Below are positions 28,658 to 35,425 of a stretch of 46,595 nt of DNA, piece by piece. Below the pieces are notes generated by a model. That model saw nothing but the letters and a program-made list of their open reading frames with translations, had not been told where the DNA came from and ran no database searches. The stretch spans positions 1-46,595 of the forward strand of contig WHTY01000028.1 of assembly GCA_009377475.1 (NCBI GenBank). The letters run 5' to 3'. This stretch comes from Actinophytocola sp. Its GTDB lineage: Bacteria > Actinomycetota > Actinomycetes > Mycobacteriales > Pseudonocardiaceae. Positions within the stretch are counted from its first letter, which is position 1, and each line of letters starts with the position of its first letter. The position numbers were made by a program, and so were the translations under genes.

Positions 28658-29410
28658 TCAGCGTCCCGTGACAGCACGGATACCCGCCTTGACCAGCAAC
28701 GTATGCAACGTGACCGACAACGCGGCCAATTCCCGCACCGTCTCGTCCGCCCGACCGCGCGCCTCGGCGTCCCGGTGCCGCGACATCGGGGTCACGATTT
28801 GCTCAAGCAGCCCCACTTCGCGGTCCGCCGATGCGCGAAACGCCCGCAGGTGGCGCGGCTCGATCCCGAAATCGGTCATCGCGCGGACCGTTTTCGCCAC
28901 GAGCACCGCGTCGGGGTCGTAGAATCCGGCGGCGCCCGGCCGGATCAGCCCGTACTGCTCCAGTTCGGTCAGCATCGCCTTGTCGATGCCCGCCTTGTCG
29001 AGCAGTTCCTCTTCGGTCAACCGGAGTTCGGCGCCCTCGGCGAAATCAGCCGCCGTCGGCAAGCCAGCGCCATTGCCGTCTCCACCGTCCACGGCGACCA
29101 GCTTCCTTGGCAGCTTCGGCATCGTCGTGCCTGACGGTTCGAGACCCTGATCGGCGGCGTCGAGCTGATCCTTGATCACCTTCAGTGGCAGGTAGTGGTC
29201 CCGCTGCGCGAGCAACACGAACCGGAGCCGCTCGACGTCGGCCGCGGTGAACTGCCGGTAGCCCGACGCGGTGCGCGCGGGCTGCACCAGGCCCTCCGAT
29301 TCCAAGAACCGGATCTTGGAGATCGTGACATCGGGGAACTCGGGACGAAGCTGGGTGAGCACCGCCCCGATGCTGAGCCCGTTGCGTTGGGGCCTGCCCG
29401 CCGCCGTCAC
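28658..29410 (-). CDS. ftsR: MerR family cell-division regulator FtsR (Rv1828 type)
   Basis: Regulator of 250 aa. The N-terminal MerR helix-turn-helix (about 8-75) reads LSIGAVLTQLRPEFPDVTISKIRFLESEGL, then ARTASGYRQFTAADVERLRFVLLAQRDHYLPLKVIKDQL. This is the signature of the FtsR/Rv1828 group, whose corynebacterial member activates ftsZ. The C-terminal part is helical. Position directly next to garA supports the assignment. GTG 29410 with GAGGA upstream. A Gly/Asp-rich linker at about 105-115 is not a break. Confidence 0.9.
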   Translation of the reverse strand: MTAAGRPQRNGLSIGAVLTQLRPEFPDVTISKIRFLESEGLVQPARTASGYRQFTAADVERLRFVLLAQRDHYLPLKVIKDQLDAADQGLEPSGTTMPKLPRKLVAVDGGDGNGAGLPTAADFAEGAELRLTEEELLDKAGIDKAMLTELEQYGLIRPGAAGFYDPDAVLVAKTVRAMTDFGIEPRHLRAFRASADREVGLLEQIVTPMSRHRDAEARGRADETVRELAALSVTLHTLLVKAGIRAVTGR

Positions 29411-29505
29411 CGTGTCGTCCTCGTCGTCGGGGCCATCATGATCGCCGTGGAACCTCCAGCAGGACCGGTCGCCGTCAGCCAGCCATCAACTCCGTCGCAG
29501 GACCG

Positions 29506-29961
29506 TCACTGACCCTGGCCGGGTTTCGCGCCGGTGAGAAACACCAGCCGGAACTTGCCGATCTGCACCTCGTCGCCCCCGGCGAGCACCGCCTGATCGA
29601 CCGGCTCACGGTTCACGTAGGTGCCGTTCAGGCTGCCGACGTCGATGACGACGAACTCGCCGCCCTCCCGCCGGAACTCGGCGTGCCGCCGCGACACGGT
29701 GACGTCGTCGAGGAAGATGTCGCTGTCCGGGTGCCGCCCCGCGCTGGTGGTGTTGCGGTCAAGCAGGAAGCGCGACCCTGCGTTGGGGCCCCGCTTGACG
29801 ACCAGGAGCGCCGAACCGGCTGGCAGCGCCTCGACTCCCGCGACAGAAGCGTCCTGTGCCGGCGCGTCCGCCTGCTGCTCATCGAGGAAGTCGGCCCGGA
29901 AGACGGAAGTCCGCTCCGGAGCCTCTTCTGGGGGAACGCCGGGCCCGTCGTTCGTGCTCAC
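29506..29961 (-). CDS. garA: FHA-domain metabolic regulator GarA (OdhI)
   Basis: Cytoplasmic switch protein of 151 aa that in its unphosphorylated form binds and inhibits 2-oxoglutarate dehydrogenase and glutamate dehydrogenase and stimulates glutamate synthase. The FHA domain (about 53-145) has the phosphothreonine-binding residues in AGRHPDSDI, VSRRHAEF and GSLNGTYVN. The N-terminal motif, ETTSVFRADF in mycobacteria and corynebacteria, reads ERTSVFRADF here (residues 16-25): the first Thr, the PknG site, is Arg, and only Thr18, the PknB-type site, remains. GTG 29961 has AAGGAGA upstream. gcvH, normally next to garA, is missing. GltB, a GarA partner in mycobacteria, begins at 42627 in this window. 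Confidence 0.94.
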   Translation of the reverse strand: MSTNDGPGVPPEEAPERTSVFRADFLDEQQADAPAQDASVAGVEALPAGSALLVVKRGPNAGSRFLLDRNTTSAGRHPDSDIFLDDVTVSRRHAEFRREGGEFVVIDVGSLNGTYVNREPVDQAVLAGGDEVQIGKFRLVFLTGAKPGQGQ

Positions 29962-30079
29962 CTGGACTCTCCTTACGCACTGCTCAATCTGGGACTCGCG
30001 ATCGTGTGTTTGCCAACGTACCGTGCCTGCCTGCTCGCGTCCCCCCTGACTCCCCAAAACCCGCCGGGAAAGTGCGGTC

Positions 30080-30742
30080 TCACGCGCCGTCGCCGCTGCC
30101 CGGTCTCGCACCGCCGGTGCCAGCCGCCCGCGCGCCCCGGATCGCCAGCACCGTTTGCACTGCGTACAACACTCCCGACCAGACGTAGAGCGCCCCGCCC
30201 CAGATCATGAACGCATAGGCGAGGGGGCGGACGATCTCGACCACCCACGCGGCGGCGAACGCGCCCTGGACCAGCAACAACAGCGGAAAGGCGTACATCA
30301 GCACGAAGGTCGCGCCCTTACCGATGTAGGTGACCTCGGGATAGCTGAACCGGTAGCGCCGCAACGCAAGCACGCACAGCACCAGCAGCAGCTCGCGGGC
30401 CACCAGTGCGCCGATCACCCACGCGGGCAGGATGTCGCGCAGCAGGAAGGCGATCAACAGGGCCAGGATGTAGAGCCGGTCGGCTGCGGGGTCGAGCAGT
30501 TGTCCCAGCTTGCTCGTCTGGTCCAGCCAGCGGGCGAGCTTGCCGTCGAGCCAGTCACTGACGCCGGCGAAGATGAGCACCGCGATCGCGAGGCCGTCCT
30601 CCTTCGGCCCGAGCAGCAGCCACAGGAACACCGGGACCAGCGACAGCCGCAACAGCGACAGCAGGTTCGGCAGCGTCACGAGCTGCTTCGGCAGCGAGGG
30701 CGCCTCGTCATCGGCGTGTCCCACGCGTTCCTCAGTGCTCAC
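30080..30742 (-). CDS. pgsA: CDP-alcohol phosphatidyltransferase family protein
   Basis: Integral membrane enzyme of 220 aa with about six hydrophobic helices. It transfers a phosphatidyl group from CDP-diacylglycerol to an alcohol. The full catalytic motif D-x2-DG-x2-AR-x8-G-x3-D-x3-D is present: Asp63, Asp66-Gly67, Ala70-Arg71, Gly80, Asp84 and Asp88 (SDWLDGKLARW then GQLLDPAAD). Position near garA matches PgsA2 (Rv1822). The acceptor (glycerol-phosphate, cardiolipin synthesis or another alcohol) cannot be settled, so the symbol is by position. GTG start at 30742. Confidence 0.88.
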   Translation of the reverse strand: MSTEERVGHADDEAPSLPKQLVTLPNLLSLLRLSLVPVFLWLLLGPKEDGLAIAVLIFAGVSDWLDGKLARWLDQTSKLGQLLDPAADRLYILALLIAFLLRDILPAWVIGALVARELLLVLCVLALRRYRFSYPEVTYIGKGATFVLMYAFPLLLLVQGAFAAAWVVEIVRPLAYAFMIWGGALYVWSGVLYAVQTVLAIRGARAAGTGGARPGSGDGA

Positions 30743-30889
30743 CAGACCACCATAGGCGAGATCAGCGCCGATGCTGGCCGGGTCGCGCTGCGAAGCTGAT
30801 CACGGTGCAGGGGCCACTGCGCTTACCATGGTGAGCACCCAGTTGGGCGACGTCCCGCGCCGGTGTGGCGAGGATGAGGAGGTCAGGCA

Positions 30890-31798
30890 GTGAAGAACGC
30901 GGCATCGAGAGCTCACGGCCCCCACGACGGCTCGGCACCGGCCACTCCCCCGCTCGCGGTCGCACCGCTTGAGCTGGCGGGCGCGTTCAGCTGGGACGGC
31001 TTCCGGCTCGAGTACACCGAGTACGGCAAGGGCGAGAAGGTCGTCGTGCTGACCCACGGCCTGCTGATGACCCGCAGGCTGCACCGGGACCTCGCGCGCA
31101 GGCTGGCGCGCGAGGGCTTCCGCGTGATCACGCTCGACCTGCTCGGCCACGGCGGCTCCGAGCGGCCGACGGAGTCATGGCGGTACTCCATGACCGACAG
31201 CGCGCAGCAGGTCATCGCGCTGCTGGACCACCTCGGCATCGACAAGGCCGTCATCGGCGGGACGTCGCTTGGCGCGAACGTCTCGCTTGAGGTCGCGGTG
31301 GCGGCGCCCGACCGGCTCGCCGGGCTGCTCGTTGAGATGCCGGTGCTGGACAACGCGGTGTTCGCTGGCCTGCTGGTGTTCCCGCCGCTGATGTTCGCCG
31401 GGCGGTTCACGCCGCTGCCGGTGCGCGTCGTCGCGCGGCTTGCGGCCCTCGTGCCGCAGGGCAACCTGTGGATCGACGTCGTCACCGACACGCTGCGGCA
31501 GCAGCCAGCGGCGATGGCAGCGGTGCTGCACGGACTGCTGTTCGGCAGGATCGCCCCGCCCCGGCGGCTGCGCCAGCGGATCGAGATCCCGGCGCTGGTC
31601 ATCGGGCACTCCAGGGACCCGATTCACCCGTTCGGTGACGCCGACACGCTCGCCGCCGACCTGCCCGACGCGCGGTTCGTCAAGGCGAGCAGCCCGGTGG
31701 AGCTGCGGTTCCGGCCGGAGCGCATCACGGAGCTGATCGTGACGTTCCTGCGGGAGCGCTTCGACGCGGCGGAGGACGCCGTGGCCGCCGGAGCCTGA
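30890..31798 (+). CDS. Alpha/beta-fold hydrolase
   Basis: Protein of 302 aa with the alpha/beta-hydrolase fold: oxyanion segment LTHGLLM (about 54-60), DLLGHGGSERP, nucleophile elbow GGTSLGAN with Ser126, and SRDPIHP supplying the likely acid residue. The usual catalytic histidine after the last strand is not visible: the region reads SSPVELRFRPERITEL and no His follows DPIHP. The protein may therefore be inactive, use another histidine or have a different role. GTG 30890 is preceded by GAGGAGG. It is divergent from the phosphatidyltransferase and followed by 21-bp repeats. Confidence 0.85.
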   Translation: MKNAASRAHGPHDGSAPATPPLAVAPLELAGAFSWDGFRLEYTEYGKGEKVVVLTHGLLMTRRLHRDLARRLAREGFRVITLDLLGHGGSERPTESWRYSMTDSAQQVIALLDHLGIDKAVIGGTSLGANVSLEVAVAAPDRLAGLLVEMPVLDNAVFAGLLVFPPLMFAGRFTPLPVRVVARLAALVPQGNLWIDVVTDTLRQQPAAMAAVLHGLLFGRIAPPRRLRQRIEIPALVIGHSRDPIHPFGDADTLAADLPDARFVKASSPVELRFRPERITELIVTFLRERFDAAEDAVAAGA

Positions 31799-31810
31799 GC
31801 GCGTCCGCCG

Positions 31811-31863
31811 CGCCGTGTCCCCCGCTCCCGACGCTGTGTTCCCCGCTCCGGACGCGGTGTTCC
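31811..31863. repeat. Degenerate 21-bp tandem repeat array (A)
   Basis: About two and a half units of 21 bp built on TGTyCCCCGCTCCsGACG, starting 12 bp after the hydrolase stop. The same period and TGTCC/GACGC framework recur in array B at 32128-32238, so both belong to one repeat family. Confidence 0.7.
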
Positions 31864-32045
31864 GGCGACGCTTCGCCGGGAATATTGCGCAATTCGAGCC
31901 CGATTCGCCGTTGTTTGTCTGGTTCCCGCGTCCATTTGCCTAGCGAAGGCACACTGCCCGGCAAAGCACGCCCCGTCTCCGCAGCGCGGAGGACATCGGC
32001 ACAGCCGACCGCGGGTTCAATGAGGCGACCGCGTGCGGGGAGGTG

Positions 32046-32109
32046 TCTTGCGCGCAAACCGATACACTCGTATCGTACGCGATGCAGCCGTATCGGTTTG
32101 CACGCAAGA
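32046..32109. repeat. Large inverted repeat (20-bp arms)
   Basis: TCTTGCGCGCAAACCGATAC (32046-32065) pairs with GTATCGGTTTGCACGCAAGA (32090-32109) with one mismatch. The 24-nt centre contains another GTATCG. It could be a terminator for the convergent genes or a mobile-element end. Confidence 0.75.
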
Positions 32110-32127
32110 GGACCCGCCCCACGATCG

Positions 32128-32238
32128 TGTCCGACATTCCCGACGCCGTGTCCGACATTCCCGACGCCGTGTCCGACATTCCCGACGCCGTGTCCGACGC
32201 TCGTGACGCCGTGTCCGACGCTCGTGACGTCGTGTTCC
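32128..32238. repeat. 21-bp tandem repeat array (B)
   Basis: Five contiguous 21-bp units starting at 32128, 32149, 32170, 32191 and 32212, plus a partial. The first three are identical (TGTCCGACATTCCCGACGCC plus G); the last two carry GCTCGTGACG in the middle. The array ends 5 bp before the siroheme synthase stop codon. There are no spacers, so it is not a CRISPR. Confidence 0.9.
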
Positions 32239-32242
32239 TCGG

Positions 32243-33469
32243 TCAGCCGAGTTCGGCGTAGAGCCCCGCGACGGGACCGATCACGATCACGGCGGGCGGG
32301 CGGATGCCCTCGGCCGTGATGTCGTCGGCTACGTTGTGCAGCGTCGTGCGCACGATCCGCTGCCGCCGGGTGCTGCCCTCCTGGATCACCGCGACCGGGG
32401 TGTCGTCCTTCCTGCCGCCCGCGAGCAGCACGTCGGCGAACTGCCGGATGCGCTGCACGCCCATCATCAGCACGATCGTGCCGCTGAGCTTGGCGAGCGC
32501 GTCCCAGTCGACAAGGCACTCGTCGCTGTCCGGCGAGACGTGCCCGGAGACCACGGCGACCTCGTGGGTCACGCCCCGGTGCGTCACCGGCACGTTCGCC
32601 AGCGCGGGCACGGAGAACGCGCTGGTGATACCGGGGACGACGCTCACAGGGATGCCCGCCTGCGAGCAGGCGATGAACTCCTCGAAGCCCCGGCCGTAGA
32701 GGTACGGGTCGCCGCCCTTGAGACGGACGACGAACTTGCCTTGCTTGGCTTTCTCGATCAGCGTGGAGTTGATCACGTCCTGGTTCGCGGAGCGGCCGTA
32801 CGGAATCTTGGCCGCATCGACGACCTCCACGTGCGGCGGCAAGTCGTCCAGCAGCTCGCGGGGTGCGAGCCGGTCGGCGACGACGACGTCGGCCCTGCTG
32901 AGCAGCCGACGTCCGGCGACGGTGATCAGCTCGGGATCGCCCGGCCCGCCGCCGACGAGCACCACCGATCCCGTCTGCTCCCCCGCCTTGGGTTTCGGCC
33001 GCTGGTCGGCGACCCTGCCTTCGTGCAGCGCGTCGAGCAGACCGTCGCGCACGGCGGCCGAGCGCAGCGGCTCCCCGCCGGACAGCACCCCGACAAGCAG
33101 GCCCTCGTGGTCACCGGTGGCGGGCGTGACGGCGCTGCCCAGCTCGCCCGCGTCCGCGCGCACGCAGAACACCGCACGCCGTTCCGCCTCGGCGCACACC
33201 GCCTCGTTCACGGCGCGGTCGTCGGTACAGGCGAGCGCGTACCAAGCGCCGTCGAGGTCGCCGTCGACGTAGCCGCGCTGCTGCCAGATCACCTCACCGG
33301 CGTCGATCATGCCCTCCACGGACGGCGTCGTCTCCGGGGAGATCACCACCACCCGCGCGCCAGCGCCGACCAGGCGCGGCAGCCGCCGCTGGGCGACCGT
33401 GCCACCACCCACCATGACAACCTTGCGTCCGGTGAGATCGAGACCCGCGAGGTAGTGCTGTTCCGGCAT
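32243..33469 (-). CDS. cysG: Siroheme synthase (precorrin-2 dehydrogenase / uroporphyrinogen-III C-methyltransferase)
   Basis: Bifunctional 408-aa enzyme making siroheme for sulfite and nitrite reductases. The N-terminal Rossmann domain (about 1-150; LDLTGRKVVMVGGGTVAQRR) carries precorrin-2 oxidation. The C-terminal SUMT domain (about 168-408) contains VLVGGGPGDPELITVAGRR, RLKGGDPYLYGRG, VPGITSAFSVPALANVPVTHR and GTIVLMMG. It is somewhat shorter than enterobacterial CysG (about 457 aa), as is usual in actinobacteria. ATG 33469. It lies 75 bp downstream of vapC on the same strand with no obvious terminator, and ends against the repeat array. Confidence 0.94.
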   Translation of the reverse strand: MPEQHYLAGLDLTGRKVVMVGGGTVAQRRLPRLVGAGARVVVISPETTPSVEGMIDAGEVIWQQRGYVDGDLDGAWYALACTDDRAVNEAVCAEAERRAVFCVRADAGELGSAVTPATGDHEGLLVGVLSGGEPLRSAAVRDGLLDALHEGRVADQRPKPKAGEQTGSVVLVGGGPGDPELITVAGRRLLSRADVVVADRLAPRELLDDLPPHVEVVDAAKIPYGRSANQDVINSTLIEKAKQGKFVVRLKGGDPYLYGRGFEEFIACSQAGIPVSVVPGITSAFSVPALANVPVTHRGVTHEVAVVSGHVSPDSDECLVDWDALAKLSGTIVLMMGVQRIRQFADVLLAGGRKDDTPVAVIQEGSTRRQRIVRTTLHNVADDITAEGIRPPAVIVIGPVAGLYAELG

Positions 33470-33544
33470 GCCCTAAGCATGACGGGCGTCCCGGTTCACG
33501 GCGCGACGAGGTGCCACGCTTCATGTCACGCCCCACACCAGGGG

Positions 33545-33988
33545 TTACAGCACGCGGCGGAAACCGTAGGCTGCCGCGACCGCCGCCTGCGCCGCGTCGC
33601 GCGTGGCGAAACCGTAATCCTCCTCCGTGGCCAGCTCCGGCACGGTGAGCGTGGCAGCGGCGACGTGCCAGGCGTCCATCGCGCGGATGCCGTGGTCGAG
33701 CACGATGCGCAGCGCGCCGCGCTCGACCTCGTCCTGATTGGCGGTGAGCACGGTAATCGGACCGCTGTCCGAGTCGATGTCGGCGAACCACAGCGCGAGC
33801 AGGTCGTCCCGCAGCCCCCGGCGTGCCTTGGTCGCGCGGACCAACGCGCCCGGCACCTCGATACGGGTCCAGGAGCCGGTGACGAGGACGGTCTCGGGAT
33901 CGGCCAGCAATGCTCGCGCGTCGTCGTGGCCCGGTTCGTCGGCCAGGTAGGCACGGGCAAGCACCGAGGAGTCTGCGTAGACGATCAC
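33545..33988 (-). CDS. vapC: VapC-type PIN-domain toxin
   Basis: PIN-fold ribonuclease toxin of 147 aa. The acidic site residues are visible: Asp6 in MIVYADSSVLARAYL, Glu in SWTRIEVPGALVRA, and the AMDAWHVAAA aspartate, with TANQDEV in between. VapC toxins cleave specific tRNA or rRNA sites and are neutralised by VapB, encoded just upstream with a 4-bp ATGA overlap. All key residues are present, so it is likely active. Confidence 0.9.
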   Translation of the reverse strand: MIVYADSSVLARAYLADEPGHDDARALLADPETVLVTGSWTRIEVPGALVRATKARRGLRDDLLALWFADIDSDSGPITVLTANQDEVERGALRIVLDHGIRAMDAWHVAAATLTVPELATEEDYGFATRDAAQAAVAAAYGFRRVL

Positions 33989-34293
33989 GTGCGGTCGCGG
34001 TCCTCCGCGAGGATATCGTCGAGGACCGACCCAAGCCCGCGCGTCCGGTCCAGCACCCGCTCCCGGTCGCGGCTGTCATCCGGCTGCTGTTCTGGCGGCG
34101 CCAGTGGCGCGGCGAGCAGGCCGAGCGCCGCCGCTCTGGCGCGGACCTGTTGCCGTGGTGACGTCGCTCCGGCCTGCGTCGCCCGGCTGAGTATCTCGTT
34201 GGCGAGCGCGTTGACCGACCTCCGCTCGCGCTGCGCGCGTGCGGTGAGCTGCGCATGCAGTTCGTCGTCGACACGCAGCAACAACTGCTTCAT
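33985..34293 (-). CDS. vapB: VapB-type antitoxin
   Basis: A 102-aa protein starting MKQLLLRVDDELHAQLTARA, a ribbon-helix-helix/FitA-like DNA-binding segment with SVNALANEILSRA, followed by an extended, charged C-terminus (DRERVLDRTRGLGSVLDDIL) suited to wrapping the toxin. I take ATG 34293; longer frames upstream add a non-conserved extension that runs through the operator. It precedes vapC with a 4-bp overlap. Confidence 0.87.
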   Translation of the reverse strand: MKQLLLRVDDELHAQLTARAQRERRSVNALANEILSRATQAGATSPRQQVRARAAALGLLAAPLAPPEQQPDDSRDRERVLDRTRGLGSVLDDILAEDRDRT

Positions 34294-34302
34294 GCAGCAC
34301 GA

Positions 34303-34326
34303 TGATATCACTCTCCACATGTGATA
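34303..34326 (-). promoter_or_regulatory. Candidate vapBC operator
   Basis: TATCAC (34306-34311) and GTGATA (34321-34326) form a 6-bp dyad with a 9-bp spacer. TGATATCA (34303-34310) overlaps it. It lies 10 bp upstream of the vapB start, the usual place for autoregulation. Confidence 0.55.
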
Positions 34327-34444
34327 GCAGACTGATCGAGCCGATGCCTATTAGAACACAAGTTCGATACGCCTGTCATTGAGTGATACCGCGTGTCGGC
34401 GGCCGTCGGGAGCACCCCACACTCCCGACGGCCGCGCCCCAGGC

Positions 34445-34681
34445 TCAGCGCAGCCCGGGATACGGCAGCAGCGCCATCTCCCGTGCGTTCTTGATCGCGG
34501 CCGCCACCTCCCGCTGCTGCCGAGGCGTCAGGCCGGTCACCCGGCGCGCCCGGATCTTGCCCCGGTCGCTGATGAACTTCCGAAGCAGCTCGACGTCGGT
34601 GTAGTGAACCTCGGTGACGTTCGCGTCGAGCAGCATGTTGCGCTTGCGCTTCGGGTATCGCTGCGGTCGTGGCATGGTCAC
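34445..34681 (-). CDS. rpsR2: 30S ribosomal protein S18, zinc-independent paralogue
   Basis: S18 of 78 aa with the conserved [18 protein letters not shown] and [15 protein letters not shown]. It contains no cysteine, so it is the C-minus form that replaces the zinc-binding S18 under zinc starvation. It is last in the order rpmB2-rpmG2-rpsN2-rpsR2. GTG 34681 overlaps the rpsN2 stop by 4 bp; ATG 34675 is an alternative. It should be under Zur control through the box at 35393-35414. Confidence 0.94.
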   Translation of the reverse strand: MTMPRPQRYPKRKRNMLLDANVTEVHYTDVELLRKFISDRGKIRARRVTGLTPRQQREVAAAIKNAREMALLPYPGLR

Positions 34682-34983
34682 CAGCTCGCCTTCGACACGC
34701 CGGGCAGTTCGCCGCGATGCGCCATCTCCCGCAGCCGGATCCGCGACAACCCAAACGCCCGGTAGTACGCCCTCGGCCTGCCGTCCACGACGTCGCGGTT
34801 GCGCAGCCGCGTCGGGCTGGCGTCGCGCGGCATCCGCTGCAACGCCGACACGGCCGACGCCTTATCCTCCGGCGAGGACGACGGCGACGCGATCATCGCC
34901 TTCAGCTCGGCACGACGTTCGGCGTAGCGCGCCACGACGACACGTCGCTGGACGTCCTTGGCGATCTTGGACTTCTTCGCCAT
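34678..34983 (-). CDS. rpsN2: 30S ribosomal protein S14, zinc-independent paralogue
   Basis: S14 of 101 aa, the long form without the CxxC zinc motifs: [40 protein letters not shown] and [20 protein letters not shown]. It has no cysteine. ATG 34983 shares one base with the rpmG2 TGA. It substitutes for the zinc-binding S14 when zinc is scarce. Confidence 0.95.
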   Translation of the reverse strand: MAKKSKIAKDVQRRVVVARYAERRAELKAMIASPSSSPEDKASAVSALQRMPRDASPTRLRNRDVVDGRPRAYYRAFGLSRIRLREMAHRGELPGVSKASW

Positions 34984-35147
34984 CAGCGCTCCTCCTTGAA
35001 CTCGACGTGAGCCCGCGCCACCGGGTCGTACTTGCGCAGCACCATGCGGTCGGGGTCGTTGCGCCGGTTCTTGCGGGTCACGTAGGTGTAGCCGGTGCCT
35101 GCCGTCGAGCGCAGCTTGACGAGCTGGCGGATTTCCGTGCGTGCCAT
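34983..35147 (-). CDS. rpmG2: 50S ribosomal protein L33, zinc-independent paralogue
   Basis: L33 of 54 aa: [38 protein letters not shown]. It lacks the four cysteines of the C-plus form. ATG 35147 overlaps the rpmB2 stop by one base. Confidence 0.94.
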   Translation of the reverse strand: MARTEIRQLVKLRSTAGTGYTYVTRKNRRNDPDRMVLRKYDPVARAHVEFKEER

Positions 35148-35378
35148 CAGCAGCGCACCCCCTTCGCGCGCAACTCGGCGACGACGACGTCGATCCCGCG
35201 CTTCTCGATCGTCTTCATGCCCTTGGTCGACACCCGTAGCCGCACCCAGCGCCGTTCGCTCGGCACCCAGTACCTGCGCGTCTGCAGGTTCGGCTCCCAG
35301 CGCCGCGACGTGCGCCGATGCGAGTGCGACACCCGCTTGCCATAACCGGGTCCCGGTGACCTGGCATACCGCCGACAT
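35147..35378 (-). pseudogene. rpmB2: 50S ribosomal protein L28 paralogue, apparent frameshift
   Basis: L28 belonging to the Zur-type set. The start [11 protein letters not shown] (ATG 35378, AGAGGG upstream) is in one frame; the rest, [20 protein letters not shown] through [19 protein letters not shown], is in another. The switch falls in the run GGGACCCGGTTATGG (about 35338-35352). Restoring 5 nt (one CCCGG copy, giving TRPGYGKR) would yield exactly 78 aa, the normal L28 length; the present span of 232 nt is not a multiple of three. The alternative is an 84-aa frame from ATG 35401 with a non-homologous N-terminus, whose start lies inside the Zur box. Either the gene is broken, it uses that odd start, or the sequence has an error. 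Confidence 0.7.
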
Positions 35379-35392
35379 ACACCCTCTGTTAG

Positions 35393-35414
35393 TAATGACA
35401 TTCGTTTTCAATTA
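35393..35414. promoter_or_regulatory. Zur box shared by rpmB2 operon and mrf
   Basis: A 22-bp imperfect palindrome centred at 35403/35404, with core TGACATTCGTTTTCA, closely resembling the actinobacterial Zur site TGAAAATGATTTTCA. Outer bases TAAT/ATTA extend the symmetry. It lies 12 bp upstream of the mrf start and 15 bp upstream of the rpmB2 start, so one Zur dimer pair could repress both directions when zinc is plentiful. Confidence 0.85.
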
Positions 35415-35425
35415 AACTACACGGT

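Larger units (their letters stand above)
31799..32242. other. Intergenic region with repeats between hydrolase and siroheme synthase
   Basis: About 440 bp between convergent stop codons. It holds array A (31811-31863), a 20-bp-arm inverted repeat (32046-32109) and array B (32128-32238). No gene is seen; short frames crossing it are repeat-driven. Confidence 0.6.

Noticed and set aside
32128..32238. CRISPR-like array
   Set aside because: Units are contiguous 21-mers without spacers and no cas gene is nearby.
35147..35401. 84-aa L28 frame starting at ATG 35401 as the true gene
   Set aside because: The start codon lies inside the Zur box, lacks a ribosome site, and the first 14 or so residues do not resemble L28, whereas MSAVCQVTG in the other frame does. 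It remains possible and is mentioned in the rpmB2 entry.
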